A DNA stretch of 64,000 bases from CAVSVP01 sp963731125. Its GTDB lineage: Bacteria > Pseudomonadota > Gammaproteobacteria > Competibacterales > Competibacteraceae. Location: positions 24,114 to 88,113 of the forward strand of contig CAVSVP010000021.1 in assembly GCA_963731125.1 (NCBI GenBank), in the 5' to 3' direction. This document shows positions 25,481 to 34,557 of the stretch, piece after piece. A model generated the notes under the pieces. The model had not been told where the DNA came from, made no database searches, and saw only the letters and a program-made list of their open reading frames with translations. Numbering within the stretch: the stretch's first letter is position 1; every line of letters starts with the position of its first letter. Made by a program: the position numbers and the translations under genes.

Positions 25481-26341
25481 CTAATAAAGTGATTTTTGCA
25501 AGGAGAAAAACTCACGTAACGCCGCCGCGGTCGGTGCCGGGTCCTCCAGGTGCAGGTGGTGGTTGCCAGCCAGAACTTTACATTTTAAGTGGCGCACTTG
25601 TTGTTGCCGTTTAGCCGTCGTTTTTCGTTTGACAAGGTAGCCTGACTCCGCTTGAATCAGCAAGGTTGGTGCTTGGATGGCTGCTAAAAAGGCCAACACT
25701 TGCTCCTCACATAGGTAAACGGGAGATTTTACGGTCAGCCAAGGATCGCTGCGCCAACTAAAGCCGTTATCTACCGTTTTCAAACCTCGCTCGGCCAAGG
25801 TGGCGGCAGCTAAATAACTGACGCCAGCTTGCTGACGCGCTTGAATTGCGGCTTTACGATGTGCGTAGATAGGTGGGGGCTTCTGTTTCTGGTGCAAGGC
25901 TTGCGTCTGCCGCAGGGAAATAGCTAACTGGGCTGGCGCCTCGGAAGGGGAGGCTGTAAGTGGTCCCAAGCTTTCGATAAGCGCTAACTGCGCAACACGC
26001 TCGGGAGCTACTGCGGCAACGAAACAAGCAATAGACGCGCCCAAGGAATGCCCTAGCAACGTAAATCGCTTCCAGTCCAAAGCGTCAGCGGCCATTAGTA
26101 CGTCATGCGTAAAATCGCTAAAGTGATAGTGAATGCCTGCTGGTCGCCAGTCCGAGAGCCCGTGGCCGGGTAGATCGAGCGCTACGATATGGCAGGAGGG
26201 TAGCAATGGCGCTAGTTCGACAAAACTGGCAGCGTTGTCTAGCCAGCCATGGAGAGCTAGTACGGGCGAACCTGCTTGCGACCCCCACGCCCGGGCTGCC
26301 AGAGTCAAATAGGGTGTCTGAAGACGCAATTCATGTGCCAT
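25481..26341 (-). CDS. Alpha/beta hydrolase
   Basis: 286-aa serine hydrolase. The oxyanion region is ALHGWLDNAASF, the nucleophile elbow GHSLGA, and the catalytic histidine probably in GNHHLHLEDP. The acid is probably in the segment around LIQAESG. The cytoplasmic location follows from lack of a signal peptide. It lies 30 bp after the SDR gene on the same strand, likely the same transcript. The substrate is unknown; proteins of this shape include esterases and epoxide-hydrolase-like enzymes. Confidence 0.85.
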   Translation of the reverse strand: MAHELRLQTPYLTLAARAWGSQAGSPVLALHGWLDNAASFVELAPLLPSCHIVALDLPGHGLSDWRPAGIHYHFSDFTHDVLMAADALDWKRFTLLGHSLGASIACFVAAVAPERVAQLALIESLGPLTASPSEAPAQLAISLRQTQALHQKQKPPPIYAHRKAAIQARQQAGVSYLAAATLAERGLKTVDNGFSWRSDPWLTVKSPVYLCEEQVLAFLAAIQAPTLLIQAESGYLVKRKTTAKRQQQVRHLKCKVLAGNHHLHLEDPAPTAAALREFFSLQKSLY

Positions 26342-26371
26342 GGCTTTTATAGCGTAACATTCCGAAAACGC

Positions 26372-27142
26372 TTATCGCGGCGCTAAACGAATAGCGCCAT
26401 CCAGACGAATCACTTCACCGTTCAGCATGATGTTTTCAATAATATGTTTTACCAGGCCGGCAAACTCAGAGGGACGTCCCAAGCGTGTGGGAAAAGGGGT
26501 TTGTTGTCCCAGCGATTGGCGTGCAGCCTCTGGAAGAGCGGCCAGCATTGGGGTTTCAAAAAGGCCAGGCGCAATGGTCATAATGCGGATACCGAAACGC
26601 GCTAATTCCCGGGCAATCGGCAAGGTCATGCCGACAATGCCTGCCTTGGTAGCCGCATAGCAAGCTTGTCCGATTTGTCCGTCAAAAGCTGCCACTGAGG
26701 CGGTGTTGACGATAACGCCGCGCTCGCCTTCATGATTAGGTGTGGTTTCGATTAGCGCTTGAGTTGCCAGGCGAATGACGTTAAACGTGCCCACTAGATT
26801 CACTTGCACGCTTTTATTAAAAAGCGCTAGGGAATGGGGAGTGCCGTCTTTATTGAGCACCTTGTTCGCAATGGCGATCCCAGCGCAGTTGATGACGCCG
26901 TGTAGGCTTCCAAAGCTGTTCACAGCAGCAGCAATAGCTTTCTGGACCTCCGCTTCACTGCTCACATCCGTTTGTGCAAACCGTGCCTGTTTGCCTAGTT
27001 CGGCGGTAAGCCTTTCACCGGCCTCGCGATTTACATCCGCAATGACTACTTGGGCACCTTGTTCGGCCAGCATTTGTACGGTAGCGAGTCCTAAGCCAGA
27101 ACCACCGCCGGTGACTAAGAAAGAATGCTTCTGGATTTCCAT
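26372..27142 (-). CDS. SDR dehydrogenase, 3-hydroxyacyl-CoA dehydrogenase type 2-like
   Basis: 256-aa short-chain dehydrogenase. The NAD-binding motif is TGGGSGLG (residues 11-18), then NCAGIA, and the catalytic tetrad includes YAATK. The wording (NTASVAAFDGQIGQACYAATKAGIVGMTLPIARELA) is that of HSD17B10-like enzymes that oxidise 3-hydroxy-(2-methyl)butyryl-CoA in isoleucine or fatty acid breakdown. The ribosome binding site GGAGG is clear. It is divergent from ccmC with about 145 bp between. Confidence 0.87.
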   Translation of the reverse strand: MEIQKHSFLVTGGGSGLGLATVQMLAEQGAQVVIADVNREAGERLTAELGKQARFAQTDVSSEAEVQKAIAAAVNSFGSLHGVINCAGIAIANKVLNKDGTPHSLALFNKSVQVNLVGTFNVIRLATQALIETTPNHEGERGVIVNTASVAAFDGQIGQACYAATKAGIVGMTLPIARELARFGIRIMTIAPGLFETPMLAALPEAARQSLGQQTPFPTRLGRPSEFAGLVKHIIENIMLNGEVIRLDGAIRLAPR

Positions 27143-27286
27143 CGCTGTTTTCCTCCACCAAAGATGACCTTCCGGAGCAGAGTTTGAGGAGCATCAGGTA
27201 AAACCAAATATGGCATAATAAATAATGTAGCTGAATTTTTCTTTGTTCATATTTGCCATTTTTATAACACCACACTTGTCTACCCC

Positions 27287-28012
27287 ATGAATCGTGTTAT
27301 CAAAACGCCACATTTGCTGCATAGACTGGCATCGCCTCATTACTTCTACGCGTTATCCGGCAAAGCAATGCCATGGCTAATCGTTATGACGTTGCTTTTA
27401 TTTGGCGTTGGGTCAGTTTGGGGATTGGCCTTCGCGCCCGCTGATTATCAGCAAGGAGACAGTTTTCGGATCATCTATGTTCATGTTCCGGCAGCTACTT
27501 TTTCCATGGGGGTCTATGTGGCCATGGCCATTTCCGGGGGGATTGGTCTGATCTGGCGTATTAAGGTTGCGGCAATGGCGTCCCGGAGCTGTGCTTTTAT
27601 CGGCGCGGCCTTTACTTTTCTGGCGCTGGTTACCGGTTCGCTATGGGGCAAGCCTATGTGGGGCACCTGGTGGGTATGGGATGCCCGCTTAACTTCTGAA
27701 CTTATTTTACTATTTCTTTATCTGGGTTATATAGGCTTACAGGAAGCCATTGAAGATCGCGACACGGCTTCCCGTGCAGGAGCCGTTTTGGCTCTAGTCG
27801 GCTTAGTGAATATTCCAATCATTCATTATTCCGTGGAATGGTGGTATACCCTGCATCAGGGAGCCACCATCTTTAAGCTGGGCAAACCCTCCATGGTTCC
27901 TGCTATGTTATGGCCCCTGCTGGTCATGATGGTTGCCTATGGTCTGCTGGCCGTAGTGGCGGTCTTGATGGGCACCCGGAATGAAGTACTGGAGCGTCAG
28001 TTGAATGGTTAG
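27287..28012 (+). CDS. ccmC: Heme exporter subunit CcmC
   Basis: Inner-membrane protein that delivers heme to CcmE during System I cytochrome c maturation. The 241-aa protein has six membrane helices and the tryptophan-rich signature WGTWWVWDARLTSELIL. Histidines flanking it (YVHVPAA, IIHYSVEWW) are the expected heme ligands. Here it is the first gene of the operon, with ccmA and ccmB placed at the far end. A 102-bp MITE lies right after its stop codon. Confidence 0.95.
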   Translation: MNRVIKTPHLLHRLASPHYFYALSGKAMPWLIVMTLLLFGVGSVWGLAFAPADYQQGDSFRIIYVHVPAATFSMGVYVAMAISGGIGLIWRIKVAAMASRSCAFIGAAFTFLALVTGSLWGKPMWGTWWVWDARLTSELILLFLYLGYIGLQEAIEDRDTASRAGAVLALVGLVNIPIIHYSVEWWYTLHQGATIFKLGKPSMVPAMLWPLLVMMVAYGLLAVVAVLMGTRNEVLERQLNG

Positions 28013-28021
28013 CGTTTTCTA

Positions 28022-28123
28022 TAGTGCCGGTCAAATGACCTGATACTGGTTACAAGGCTTCAAATCGTTAGTAAACAACGATTGTAATAAAATTATCGGC
28101 ATCAATTCATATGGCTGGCACTA
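28022..28123. mobile_element. 102-bp MITE with TA target duplication between ccmC and ccmD
   Basis: Terminal inverted repeats TAGTGCCGGTCAAATG (left) and TAGTGCCAGCCATATG (complement of right). TA dinucleotides at 28020-28021 and 28124-28125 fit the TA duplication of IS630/Tc1-mariner-type elements. Inside is a perfect hairpin AATCGTT / AACGATT. It has no coding capacity. It lies within the operon, so its RNA would form hairpins between ccmC and ccmD. Confidence 0.65.
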
Positions 28124-28205
28124 TAGTACAGCGTTAACGGAGGAATATCGCTATGGTATTTTGTTAATGAACTGGGCGATTTACTCTCTTGTCCAAGGCA
28201 TGTGC

Positions 28206-28394
28206 ATGAGATTTTCCAATTGGTCCGAATTTTTTCATATGGGCGGCTACGCGCTCTACGTATGGATGTCTTATGGCTTAACGCTGGTGGTATTAGGTGC
28301 CGTCATTCTTGTCCTGCTGCTACGCCATCGGCGATTACAGCGGGACATGGCCCGGCGCAAGCGCCGCGAACAGCAGAGCGACATGGTCAAATGA
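28206..28394 (+). CDS. ccmD: Heme exporter protein CcmD
   Basis: 62-aa single-pass membrane protein that stabilises CcmC with CcmE. The N-terminal NWSEFFHMGGYALYVW is diagnostic, followed by a helix (LTLVVLGAVILVLLL) and a basic tail (RHRRLQRDMARRKRRE). The start at 28206 is chosen to align with the family; the frame is open upstream to 28161. It ends 7 bp before ccmE. Confidence 0.9.
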   Translation: MRFSNWSEFFHMGGYALYVWMSYGLTLVVLGAVILVLLLRHRRLQRDMARRKRREQQSDMVK

Positions 28395-28401
28395 GGAAAG
28401 T

Positions 28402-28854
28402 ATGAACCCCACTCGACGCAAACGCTTACTTCTCGTACTACTGGTGATAGCGGGCATGGGTACGGCCGTAGGACTGACCCTTTACGCTCTGCAGCAAAAC
28501 ATTAATTTATTTTATTCTCCCAGTCAGATTGTTGCTGGCGAAGCGCCCCAGGGTCGGAGCATTCGGGTCGGTGGTCTGGTCGTCGCCGGTAGTGTGCAAC
28601 GCGATTCGCAAAGCCTGCAGGTGGGTTTTACCCTGACCGATAACCTCAACCGGGTAAAAGTTCGCTACGAAGGCATTCTCCCAGATCTCTTTCGGGAAGG
28701 GCAAGGTATTGTCGCCCGGGGCAGGTTAACGCCTAACGGCGTTATTCAAGCCCAAGAAGTGCTGGCCAAGCACGATGAAAATTATATGCCTCCCGAAGTC
28801 GCTGCCAGTCTAAAACAAGCTGGCGTTTGGCAGCCGAATCAATCCGCTCCCTGA
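28402..28854 (+). CDS. ccmE: Cytochrome c maturation heme chaperone CcmE
   Basis: Membrane-anchored periplasmic chaperone that binds heme covalently. 150 aa with an N-terminal anchor (LLLVLLVIAGMGTAVGLTLYAL) and a beta-barrel. The heme-binding histidine is H124 in LAKHDENYMP, the HxxxY type motif. The start at 28402 follows GAGGAAAG. Confidence 0.95.
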   Translation: MNPTRRKRLLLVLLVIAGMGTAVGLTLYALQQNINLFYSPSQIVAGEAPQGRSIRVGGLVVAGSVQRDSQSLQVGFTLTDNLNRVKVRYEGILPDLFREGQGIVARGRLTPNGVIQAQEVLAKHDENYMPPEVAASLKQAGVWQPNQSAP

Positions 28855-28864
28855 GGAACCGTTT

Positions 28865-30865
28865 ATGTTACCTGAACTCGGCCACTTAGCGCTCATTTTA
28901 GCCCTTGGTATGGCGTTGTTGCAGGCCAGCTTGCCCCTGCTAGGTGCGGCTCGGCAAGAACCGCGGTTGATGGCGGTGGCGCGACCTGCCGCGATGGGGC
29001 AATTTCTGTTTCTGTTAATGAGCTTTCTTTGCCTCGTTTTTACGTTTATTTACAACGACTTTTCTGTGGCTTATGTCGCTCTGCACTCTAACAGTCAACT
29101 GCCTGTGTGGTACCGGATTTCGGCAACATGGGGTGGTCACGAAGGATCCCTATTGCTATGGGCATTGATCTTGGGCAGCTGGACCTTGGCAGTGTCCCTA
29201 TTTAGCCGGGGGTTGCCTCAGGATATGCTGGCTCGAGTCATCGGTGTCATGGGTGTGATCAGCAGCGGATTTCTGCTGTTCTTACAGCTGACTTCGAATC
29301 CCTTTGCGCGCAATCTACCTTTTTTTCCCCTGGACGGTAGGGACTTGAACCCGCTGCTACAGGACTTCGGTCTGATTGTACATCCCCCCATGCTGTATAT
29401 GGGTTATGTGGGTTTTTCAGTGGCCTTCGCTTTTGTGGTGGCTGCCTTGCTCAGTGGGCGGCTGGACAGCGCTTGGGCACGTTGGTCACGGCCTTGGACC
29501 CTCGCAGCATGGTGTTTTCTCACGCTTGGTATTGCCTTGGGAAGCTGGTGGGCTTACTACGAGCTGGGTTGGGGGGGCTGGTGGTTCTGGGACCCGGTGG
29601 AGAATGCTTCGTTTATGCCCTGGTTAGCAGGCACCGCTTTGATTCATTCTCTGGCTGCCACGGAAACCCGTAATGTCTTCCGGGCTTGGACTGTGTTACT
29701 GGCCATTATGGCTTTTTCTCTGAGCCTGTTGGGTACCTTCCTAGTACGCTCGGGAGTATTGACTTCGGTGCATGCGTTCGCTAACGATCCAGAACGTGGC
29801 TTGTTTATTCTGGCTTTACTAACGGCGATCACTGGCGGTGCGCTAGTGCTGCTGGTGTTACGGGCGCACGTGATCCGCAGTGAGGGCCGATTTGTGCCGG
29901 TGTCCCGGGAAGGTTCATTGCTGTTGAATAACCTGCTATTGGTGGGTGCTTGTGGAGTGGTTTTTATAGGAACCCTATTTCCCTTGCTGGTGGATATTTT
30001 GCAACTCGGTAAGATCTCCGTGGGGCCTCCTTATTTCAACGCGCTGTTTGTCCCTCTCGCTCTGGTATTACTCATGGTTCTAGGCGTAGGGCCTTTGCTG
30101 CGCTGGAAACGTGACGACCTCAAAAGACTGGCAAGGCAGCTGGGCTGGCTAGCAGCTTTAAGCCTGTTACTGGGTATTGGATTACCGTTGTTAGTAAGTG
30201 GTGAACCTCATACCCTGGTTATGCTTTCGCTAAGCTTAGTGTTTTGGGTGTTGCTGGCCAGTACTTACGATATGTGGAGTAAAGTGGCTCATAAGACCCA
30301 TCGTTTAAGTGCATTGCTCAGTTTATCTCGCAGTTATAAGGGCATGGTCATGGCCCATGTGGGGGTGGCCTTGTGCGTCACTGGCATTGCGATTACCAGC
30401 GTGTACAGTGTAGAGCGCGATTTGCGTATACAGGTGGGTAAGGCTGTGACTCTTGGCCCTTATGAATTTCACCTGCTTAGCCTGCGTAATATCCAAGGCC
30501 CGAATTATATTGCCACCCAGGCCCGTGTGGAAGTGCTGAATCGCAAAGGAACGGTAGAGGCCATCTTAACGCCGGAAAAGCGTCTTTACACAGTGCAGCA
30601 AATGCCTTTGACGGAGGTAGCGATTCGTCCCAGTCTAACTCACGATCTGTATCTCGCCTTAGGCGAGCCTCTGGCTAACGGCAACTGGGCCATGCGCATC
30701 CACTACAAACCCTTTGTGCGTTGGATTTGGCTAGGTGCTGTTGTTATGGCTCTGGGCGGTTTTCTTGCCATTAGCGATCCCCGTTATCGCCTGGCCCGCC
30801 GGCAACGTTGGACACTGCGCAACACCGGACCAGTCGCAGGAGACGCCAATGTCGCCCAAGCGTAG
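28865..30865 (+). CDS. ccmF: Heme lyase subunit CcmF
   Basis: Large inner-membrane protein (666 aa, about 15 helices) that attaches heme to apocytochromes with CcmH. Signatures are WGGHEGSLLLW and the WWD motif GWGGWWFWDPVENASFMPWL. It overlaps ccmG by 17 bp. Length is normal. Confidence 0.96.
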   Translation: MLPELGHLALILALGMALLQASLPLLGAARQEPRLMAVARPAAMGQFLFLLMSFLCLVFTFIYNDFSVAYVALHSNSQLPVWYRISATWGGHEGSLLLWALILGSWTLAVSLFSRGLPQDMLARVIGVMGVISSGFLLFLQLTSNPFARNLPFFPLDGRDLNPLLQDFGLIVHPPMLYMGYVGFSVAFAFVVAALLSGRLDSAWARWSRPWTLAAWCFLTLGIALGSWWAYYELGWGGWWFWDPVENASFMPWLAGTALIHSLAATETRNVFRAWTVLLAIMAFSLSLLGTFLVRSGVLTSVHAFANDPERGLFILALLTAITGGALVLLVLRAHVIRSEGRFVPVSREGSLLLNNLLLVGACGVVFIGTLFPLLVDILQLGKISVGPPYFNALFVPLALVLLMVLGVGPLLRWKRDDLKRLARQLGWLAALSLLLGIGLPLLVSGEPHTLVMLSLSLVFWVLLASTYDMWSKVAHKTHRLSALLSLSRSYKGMVMAHVGVALCVTGIAITSVYSVERDLRIQVGKAVTLGPYEFHLLSLRNIQGPNYIATQARVEVLNRKGTVEAILTPEKRLYTVQQMPLTEVAIRPSLTHDLYLALGEPLANGNWAMRIHYKPFVRWIWLGAVVMALGGFLAISDPRYRLARRQRWTLRNTGPVAGDANVAQA

Positions 30866-31397
30866 ATTGTCACTGCTATTGTCTTTACCCTTGGGCGGTT
30901 TTTTAATCCTGCTGTGGTTCCTCTGGCAAGGTCTAGATAACGATCCGACCCTACTGCCCTCTGCACTTGTTAATCGCCCTTTGCCGGCTTTCCAAGCTTC
31001 AATCTTGGAAGATCCCAAGCGGATGGTGACGCCGGAGGATCTCAAGGGGGAAGTGGCATTGCTCAACGTTTGGGCTACCTGGTGCCCCTCCTGCCGGGCT
31101 GAGCATGAAACCCTTAGAACACTAGCCGAGCAAGGGGTGGTTATTTACGGAGTGAACTATAAAGATGAGCGGGACAAAGCGTTGTATTGGCTGCAAGCCC
31201 TGGGTGATCCCTATCGCCTAAACATTAATGATGAGGCAGGTCAGTTAGGTATTGACTTAGGTGTCTATGGGGCTCCGGAAACTTATCTGTTAGACAAGCA
31301 GGGCGTGATTCGTTATCGCCATGTGGGCGTATTGGACGAGCGGGTTTGGCAAGAGGATTTTCTGCCCCGTATTCAACTCATCGGGAGCAAAGGTTGA
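30849..31397 (+). CDS. ccmG: Thiol:disulfide interchange protein CcmG/DsbE
   Basis: Membrane-anchored periplasmic thioredoxin that keeps the cytochrome c heme-binding cysteines reduced. 182 aa, N-terminal anchor (LSLLLSLPLGGFLILLWFLW) and active site WCPSC (C79, C82). The family motif GVYGAPETYLLD holds the cis-proline. The start at 30849 has GGAG upstream and overlaps ccmF. The stop overlaps the ccmH ATG by one base. Confidence 0.95.
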   Translation: MSPKRRLSLLLSLPLGGFLILLWFLWQGLDNDPTLLPSALVNRPLPAFQASILEDPKRMVTPEDLKGEVALLNVWATWCPSCRAEHETLRTLAEQGVVIYGVNYKDERDKALYWLQALGDPYRLNINDEAGQLGIDLGVYGAPETYLLDKQGVIRYRHVGVLDERVWQEDFLPRIQLIGSKG

Positions 31398-31894
31398 TGA
31401 AAGCATTGTTCTCAGTGCGCTTTAGTTATGCCGGCGCCATCTGCGCCGTTGCCCTAATACTGATACTCTTGCCGGCGGCATTCGCTGCCATTGATGCCTA
31501 TCAGTTTCAAAATCCAGCCCAAGAGCAGCGTTTTCACCAGTTGATTGAAGAGCTTCGCTGTCCCAAATGCCAAAACCAAAATATTTCAGGTTCCAATGCA
31601 CCGTTGTCCCAAGATTTGCGGCAACGAGTCTATGAAATGATTATTGCCGGTCGCAGCGACAAAGAAATTAATGATTTTATGGTAGCGCGCTACGGCGATT
31701 TTATCACCTATCGGCCACCGCTAAAGCCAGCTACCTGGATATTGTGGTTCGGCCCCTTTATGGGCATGATCATCGCTGCTTTGCTGCTAGGGTTATGGAT
31801 CCGCCGGCGCAGTCGCGAACCTTCCCCTGAACTCGGTGAGCTGGAACGTAAACGTCTCAAGGCGCTGCTGACAACAGGTGAGGACCGAAAATAA
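31397..31894 (+). CDS. ccmH: Cytochrome c-type biogenesis protein CcmH
   Basis: 165-aa thioredoxin-like partner of the heme lyase. It has a signal or anchor helix (AGAICAVALILILLPAAFA), the redox motif LRCPKC (C55, C58) and a C-terminal helix (WILWFGPFMGMIIAALLLGLW). The stop overlaps the ccmI start by one base. Confidence 0.95.
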   Translation: MKALFSVRFSYAGAICAVALILILLPAAFAAIDAYQFQNPAQEQRFHQLIEELRCPKCQNQNISGSNAPLSQDLRQRVYEMIIAGRSDKEINDFMVARYGDFITYRPPLKPATWILWFGPFMGMIIAALLLGLWIRRRSREPSPELGELERKRLKALLTTGEDRK

Positions 31895-33171
31895 TGCTGG
31901 TCTTTTGGGTAACCGCGGTTGCCATGGTGTTGGTAGCCAGCGCCATGATTCTGGTGCCCTTATGGCACCAGCGGCATACGGATAAAACTTCGCGAGACAG
32001 TATTAATACCGCCATCTTCCGGGAAAGGTTGGCTGATCTCGATGCCGACTACCAAACAGGCCAGTGCCCAGAAACGCAATATCGGCAATTACGGGCGGAA
32101 TTGGAACGCGCTTTGTTGGTGGACGTCCCTGAAGACGTTCCGAGACGTTACCGCAGCGGTAACTTAGGGTTAACATTGGGAAGCATGACTGCCGTGCTAG
32201 TACCCCTATTGGCTTTAGGATATTACTATCTCGCCTCCTACCGGGGTGAAGCTGAAGAATGGATAGCGCTCCAGGAGCGGTTTGCTGACGTAGCGGCATT
32301 AGCCATTCATGATCCTGCAGTCCTCACGGGAGAGGTGCGCGCCAAGTTGCCCGATTTTACCCGTGTCCTGCAGGCACATTTGCTAAGGGAAGGTATGAAC
32401 GATCCCGAAGGTCTGTACCTGTTGGGCGACAGTTATTTACAGTTACGTCAGGTGCCGCTGGCATTAAGCGCGTTGCAACGGGCCCATGAACTGTCCCCCG
32501 AGCAACCGGATATTATGCTTGCTTATGCTCAGACCATGATTTTCGCCGAAGGTGGGCGATTGACTCAAAATAGCACTCTATTGCTTAACCGCGTGTTACA
32601 AGGCAATCCCCATAACCAGCGTGCCCTGTTTTTACTCGGTTTGGGGGCCTTTAACAGTGGAAACTTTGAACAGGCCATTGCTGCCTGGCAGTCGCTGTTG
32701 GCACTACGAGACCCCAGCGGCGAAGGGGTTCGCCTAATCAAAGACGGTATAGCTCAGGCGGAGGCACGTTTGGCCGAGCGCGATAAGACGGCGACGGATG
32801 AGCGGCAGGCCGTCCCTGCTGGTCCCCAAATTGCTGTGACGGTGGATATCTCACCGGAACTACGCGGAAAATTTTCTTCTGAAAATACCCTGTTCATTTT
32901 TGCGAAAGCTGCGAGTGGTCCGCCTATGCCGCTGGCTGCAGTCCGTCAGCCAGTGCGGGACTTTCCGGTGCAAGTGGTGCTGAATGATAACCAATCGATG
33001 GCACCGGCCATGAAGCTGTCGAGTTTTAAACAAGTGGTGGTAGGAGCTCGGATTTCTAAGGCCGGCAATGTTACGGCTCAGCCGGGGGACTTACAGGGAG
33101 CATCCAGCACGCTTGAACTGAAGGACGGGGTCCAGTCAGTGGCGTTAGTTATCGATCATGTGGTGCAGTGA
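31894..33171 (+). CDS. ccmI: Cytochrome c-type biogenesis protein CcmI (TPR chaperone)
   Basis: Brings apocytochrome c to the heme lyase. 425 aa. It has two N-terminal helices (FWVTAVAMVLVASAMILVPL and LTAVLVPLLALGYYYL-like region) with the typical IFRERLADLDADYQTG loop, then TPR units (LYLLGDSYLQLRQVPLALSAL) and a C-terminal beta domain. The fused CcmH-CcmI arrangement of enterics is absent; here they are separate. Confidence 0.9.
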   Translation: MLVFWVTAVAMVLVASAMILVPLWHQRHTDKTSRDSINTAIFRERLADLDADYQTGQCPETQYRQLRAELERALLVDVPEDVPRRYRSGNLGLTLGSMTAVLVPLLALGYYYLASYRGEAEEWIALQERFADVAALAIHDPAVLTGEVRAKLPDFTRVLQAHLLREGMNDPEGLYLLGDSYLQLRQVPLALSALQRAHELSPEQPDIMLAYAQTMIFAEGGRLTQNSTLLLNRVLQGNPHNQRALFLLGLGAFNSGNFEQAIAAWQSLLALRDPSGEGVRLIKDGIAQAEARLAERDKTATDERQAVPAGPQIAVTVDISPELRGKFSSENTLFIFAKAASGPPMPLAAVRQPVRDFPVQVVLNDNQSMAPAMKLSSFKQVVVGARISKAGNVTAQPGDLQGASSTLELKDGVQSVALVIDHVVQ

Positions 33172-33217
33172 TTCGCTGCATTTATTCCGAATATAAATCC
33201 AGATCCACTAAAACGTT

Positions 33218-33832
33218 ATGCTGGAAGGCTGTGGGCTGACCTGTGTACGCGATGGTCGCGTTCTCTTCAACGAGCTGAATTTGCGCTTAGAAACCGGTGA
33301 GATTCTGCAGGTTGAAGGTGCTAATGGTGCCGGCAAAACCAGCTTGTTGCGTATTCTTTGTGGTTTAGCTCAACCAAGGGAGGGCACTGTCTATTGGCAG
33401 GGAAATGATATTAACCATTGCCGGTCCGTTTACTACCACGAACTGTTGTATATTGGTCATAACCCTGGTATCAAGCAGGAACTGACTCCTCTGGAAAACC
33501 TGCATTTTTTGCGCTCTTTAAAGGGTCGCGGGAGAGAGAATATGGCCATCGATAAGGCATTGGAACAGGTGGGTTTGTACGGTTACGAGGATGTCACGGT
33601 TCGTGCTCTGTCCGCCGGTCAGCGACGTCGGGTAGCGTTAGCCCGGCTTTGGTTGGGTCAAGGATGTCTTTGGATCTTGGATGAACCCTTTACAGCCATT
33701 GATCGAAACGGAATTCGCAATTTAGAGGCGCAACTGATGCACCACGTTCGATGTGGTGGCATGGTGATCATTACCAGTCATCAAATGCCGCAGTGGATAG
33801 GATGTCGTGTTCGTCAGCTGAGTCTAGGATGA
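33218..33832 (+). CDS. ccmA: Heme exporter ATP-binding protein CcmA
   Basis: 204-aa ABC ATPase that drives release of holo-CcmE. Walker A is GANGAGKTSLLR, the signature LSAGQRRRVALARL, and Walker B LWILDEPF. The final SHQ (switch histidine) is present. It follows ccmI by 46 bp and overlaps ccmB by four bases. In most System I operons ccmA is first, so its place here is notable. Confidence 0.95.
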   Translation: MLEGCGLTCVRDGRVLFNELNLRLETGEILQVEGANGAGKTSLLRILCGLAQPREGTVYWQGNDINHCRSVYYHELLYIGHNPGIKQELTPLENLHFLRSLKGRGRENMAIDKALEQVGLYGYEDVTVRALSAGQRRRVALARLWLGQGCLWILDEPFTAIDRNGIRNLEAQLMHHVRCGGMVIITSHQMPQWIGCRVRQLSLG

Positions 33833-34512
33833 GTGAACCGCATGCCTTGATTGCCTTTCTAGGCGTGCTTCGGCGTGACCTTAAGCTGGGTATTCGCAAA
33901 CGCAGTGAACTAACCAACCCGATTCTCTTCTTTGTACTGGTAGTCAGTTTATTTCCCCTGGGGGTCGGGCCGGCACCTGCCACTTTAGAAGAAATCGCGC
34001 CCGGTGTGATTTGGGTCGCGGCACTGTTAGCCACTTTGCTATCCATGGAAAATTTGTTTCGCTCCGATTTTGAGGATGGTACTTTGGAGTATCTGTTGTT
34101 AAGCCCTCACGCCCTGCCCCTACTGGTACTGGCCAAAGTGTTGGCGCATTGGGTGGTAACAGGAGTCCCGTTAATTCTGGTGTCTCCTTTTCTGGGGATT
34201 CTGTTGTATATGCCTACCGATGCGATTGCAGTGTTGCCCATCACCCTACTGCTAGGAACCCCGGCGTTGAGTCTGATTGGCGCCATCGGGGTGGCCCTAA
34301 CGGTGGGTTTACGTCGAGGAGGCGTGTTACTGACCCTGTTGGTTTTGCCGTTGTACGTGCCGGTATTAATCTTTGGCACGGCCGCCGTGGTGGCAGCCGC
34401 AGCCGGTTTGCCCGTCTCCGGACAATTGGCCCTACTAGGGGCGGTGCTAGCGATGGCACTGACGCTGGCGCCGATTGCTACGGCGGCCGGATTACGAATT
34501 AGTGCAGCTTGA
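33829..34512 (+). CDS. ccmB: Heme exporter membrane subunit CcmB
   Basis: 227-aa permease partner of CcmA with six helices. The N-terminal FLGVLRRDLKLGIRKRSELTNP and WVAALLATLLSMENLFRSDFEDG are family-typical. The ATG overlaps the ccmA stop (ATGA), so translation is coupled. It is the last gene of the rearranged ccm operon. Confidence 0.95.
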   Translation: MSEPHALIAFLGVLRRDLKLGIRKRSELTNPILFFVLVVSLFPLGVGPAPATLEEIAPGVIWVAALLATLLSMENLFRSDFEDGTLEYLLLSPHALPLLVLAKVLAHWVVTGVPLILVSPFLGILLYMPTDAIAVLPITLLLGTPALSLIGAIGVALTVGLRRGGVLLTLLVLPLYVPVLIFGTAAVVAAAAGLPVSGQLALLGAVLAMALTLAPIATAAGLRISAA

Positions 34513-34557
34513 CAGCGAGTCTTAACGTTGGCCCCAATGAAATCTGAGGACTTACCG

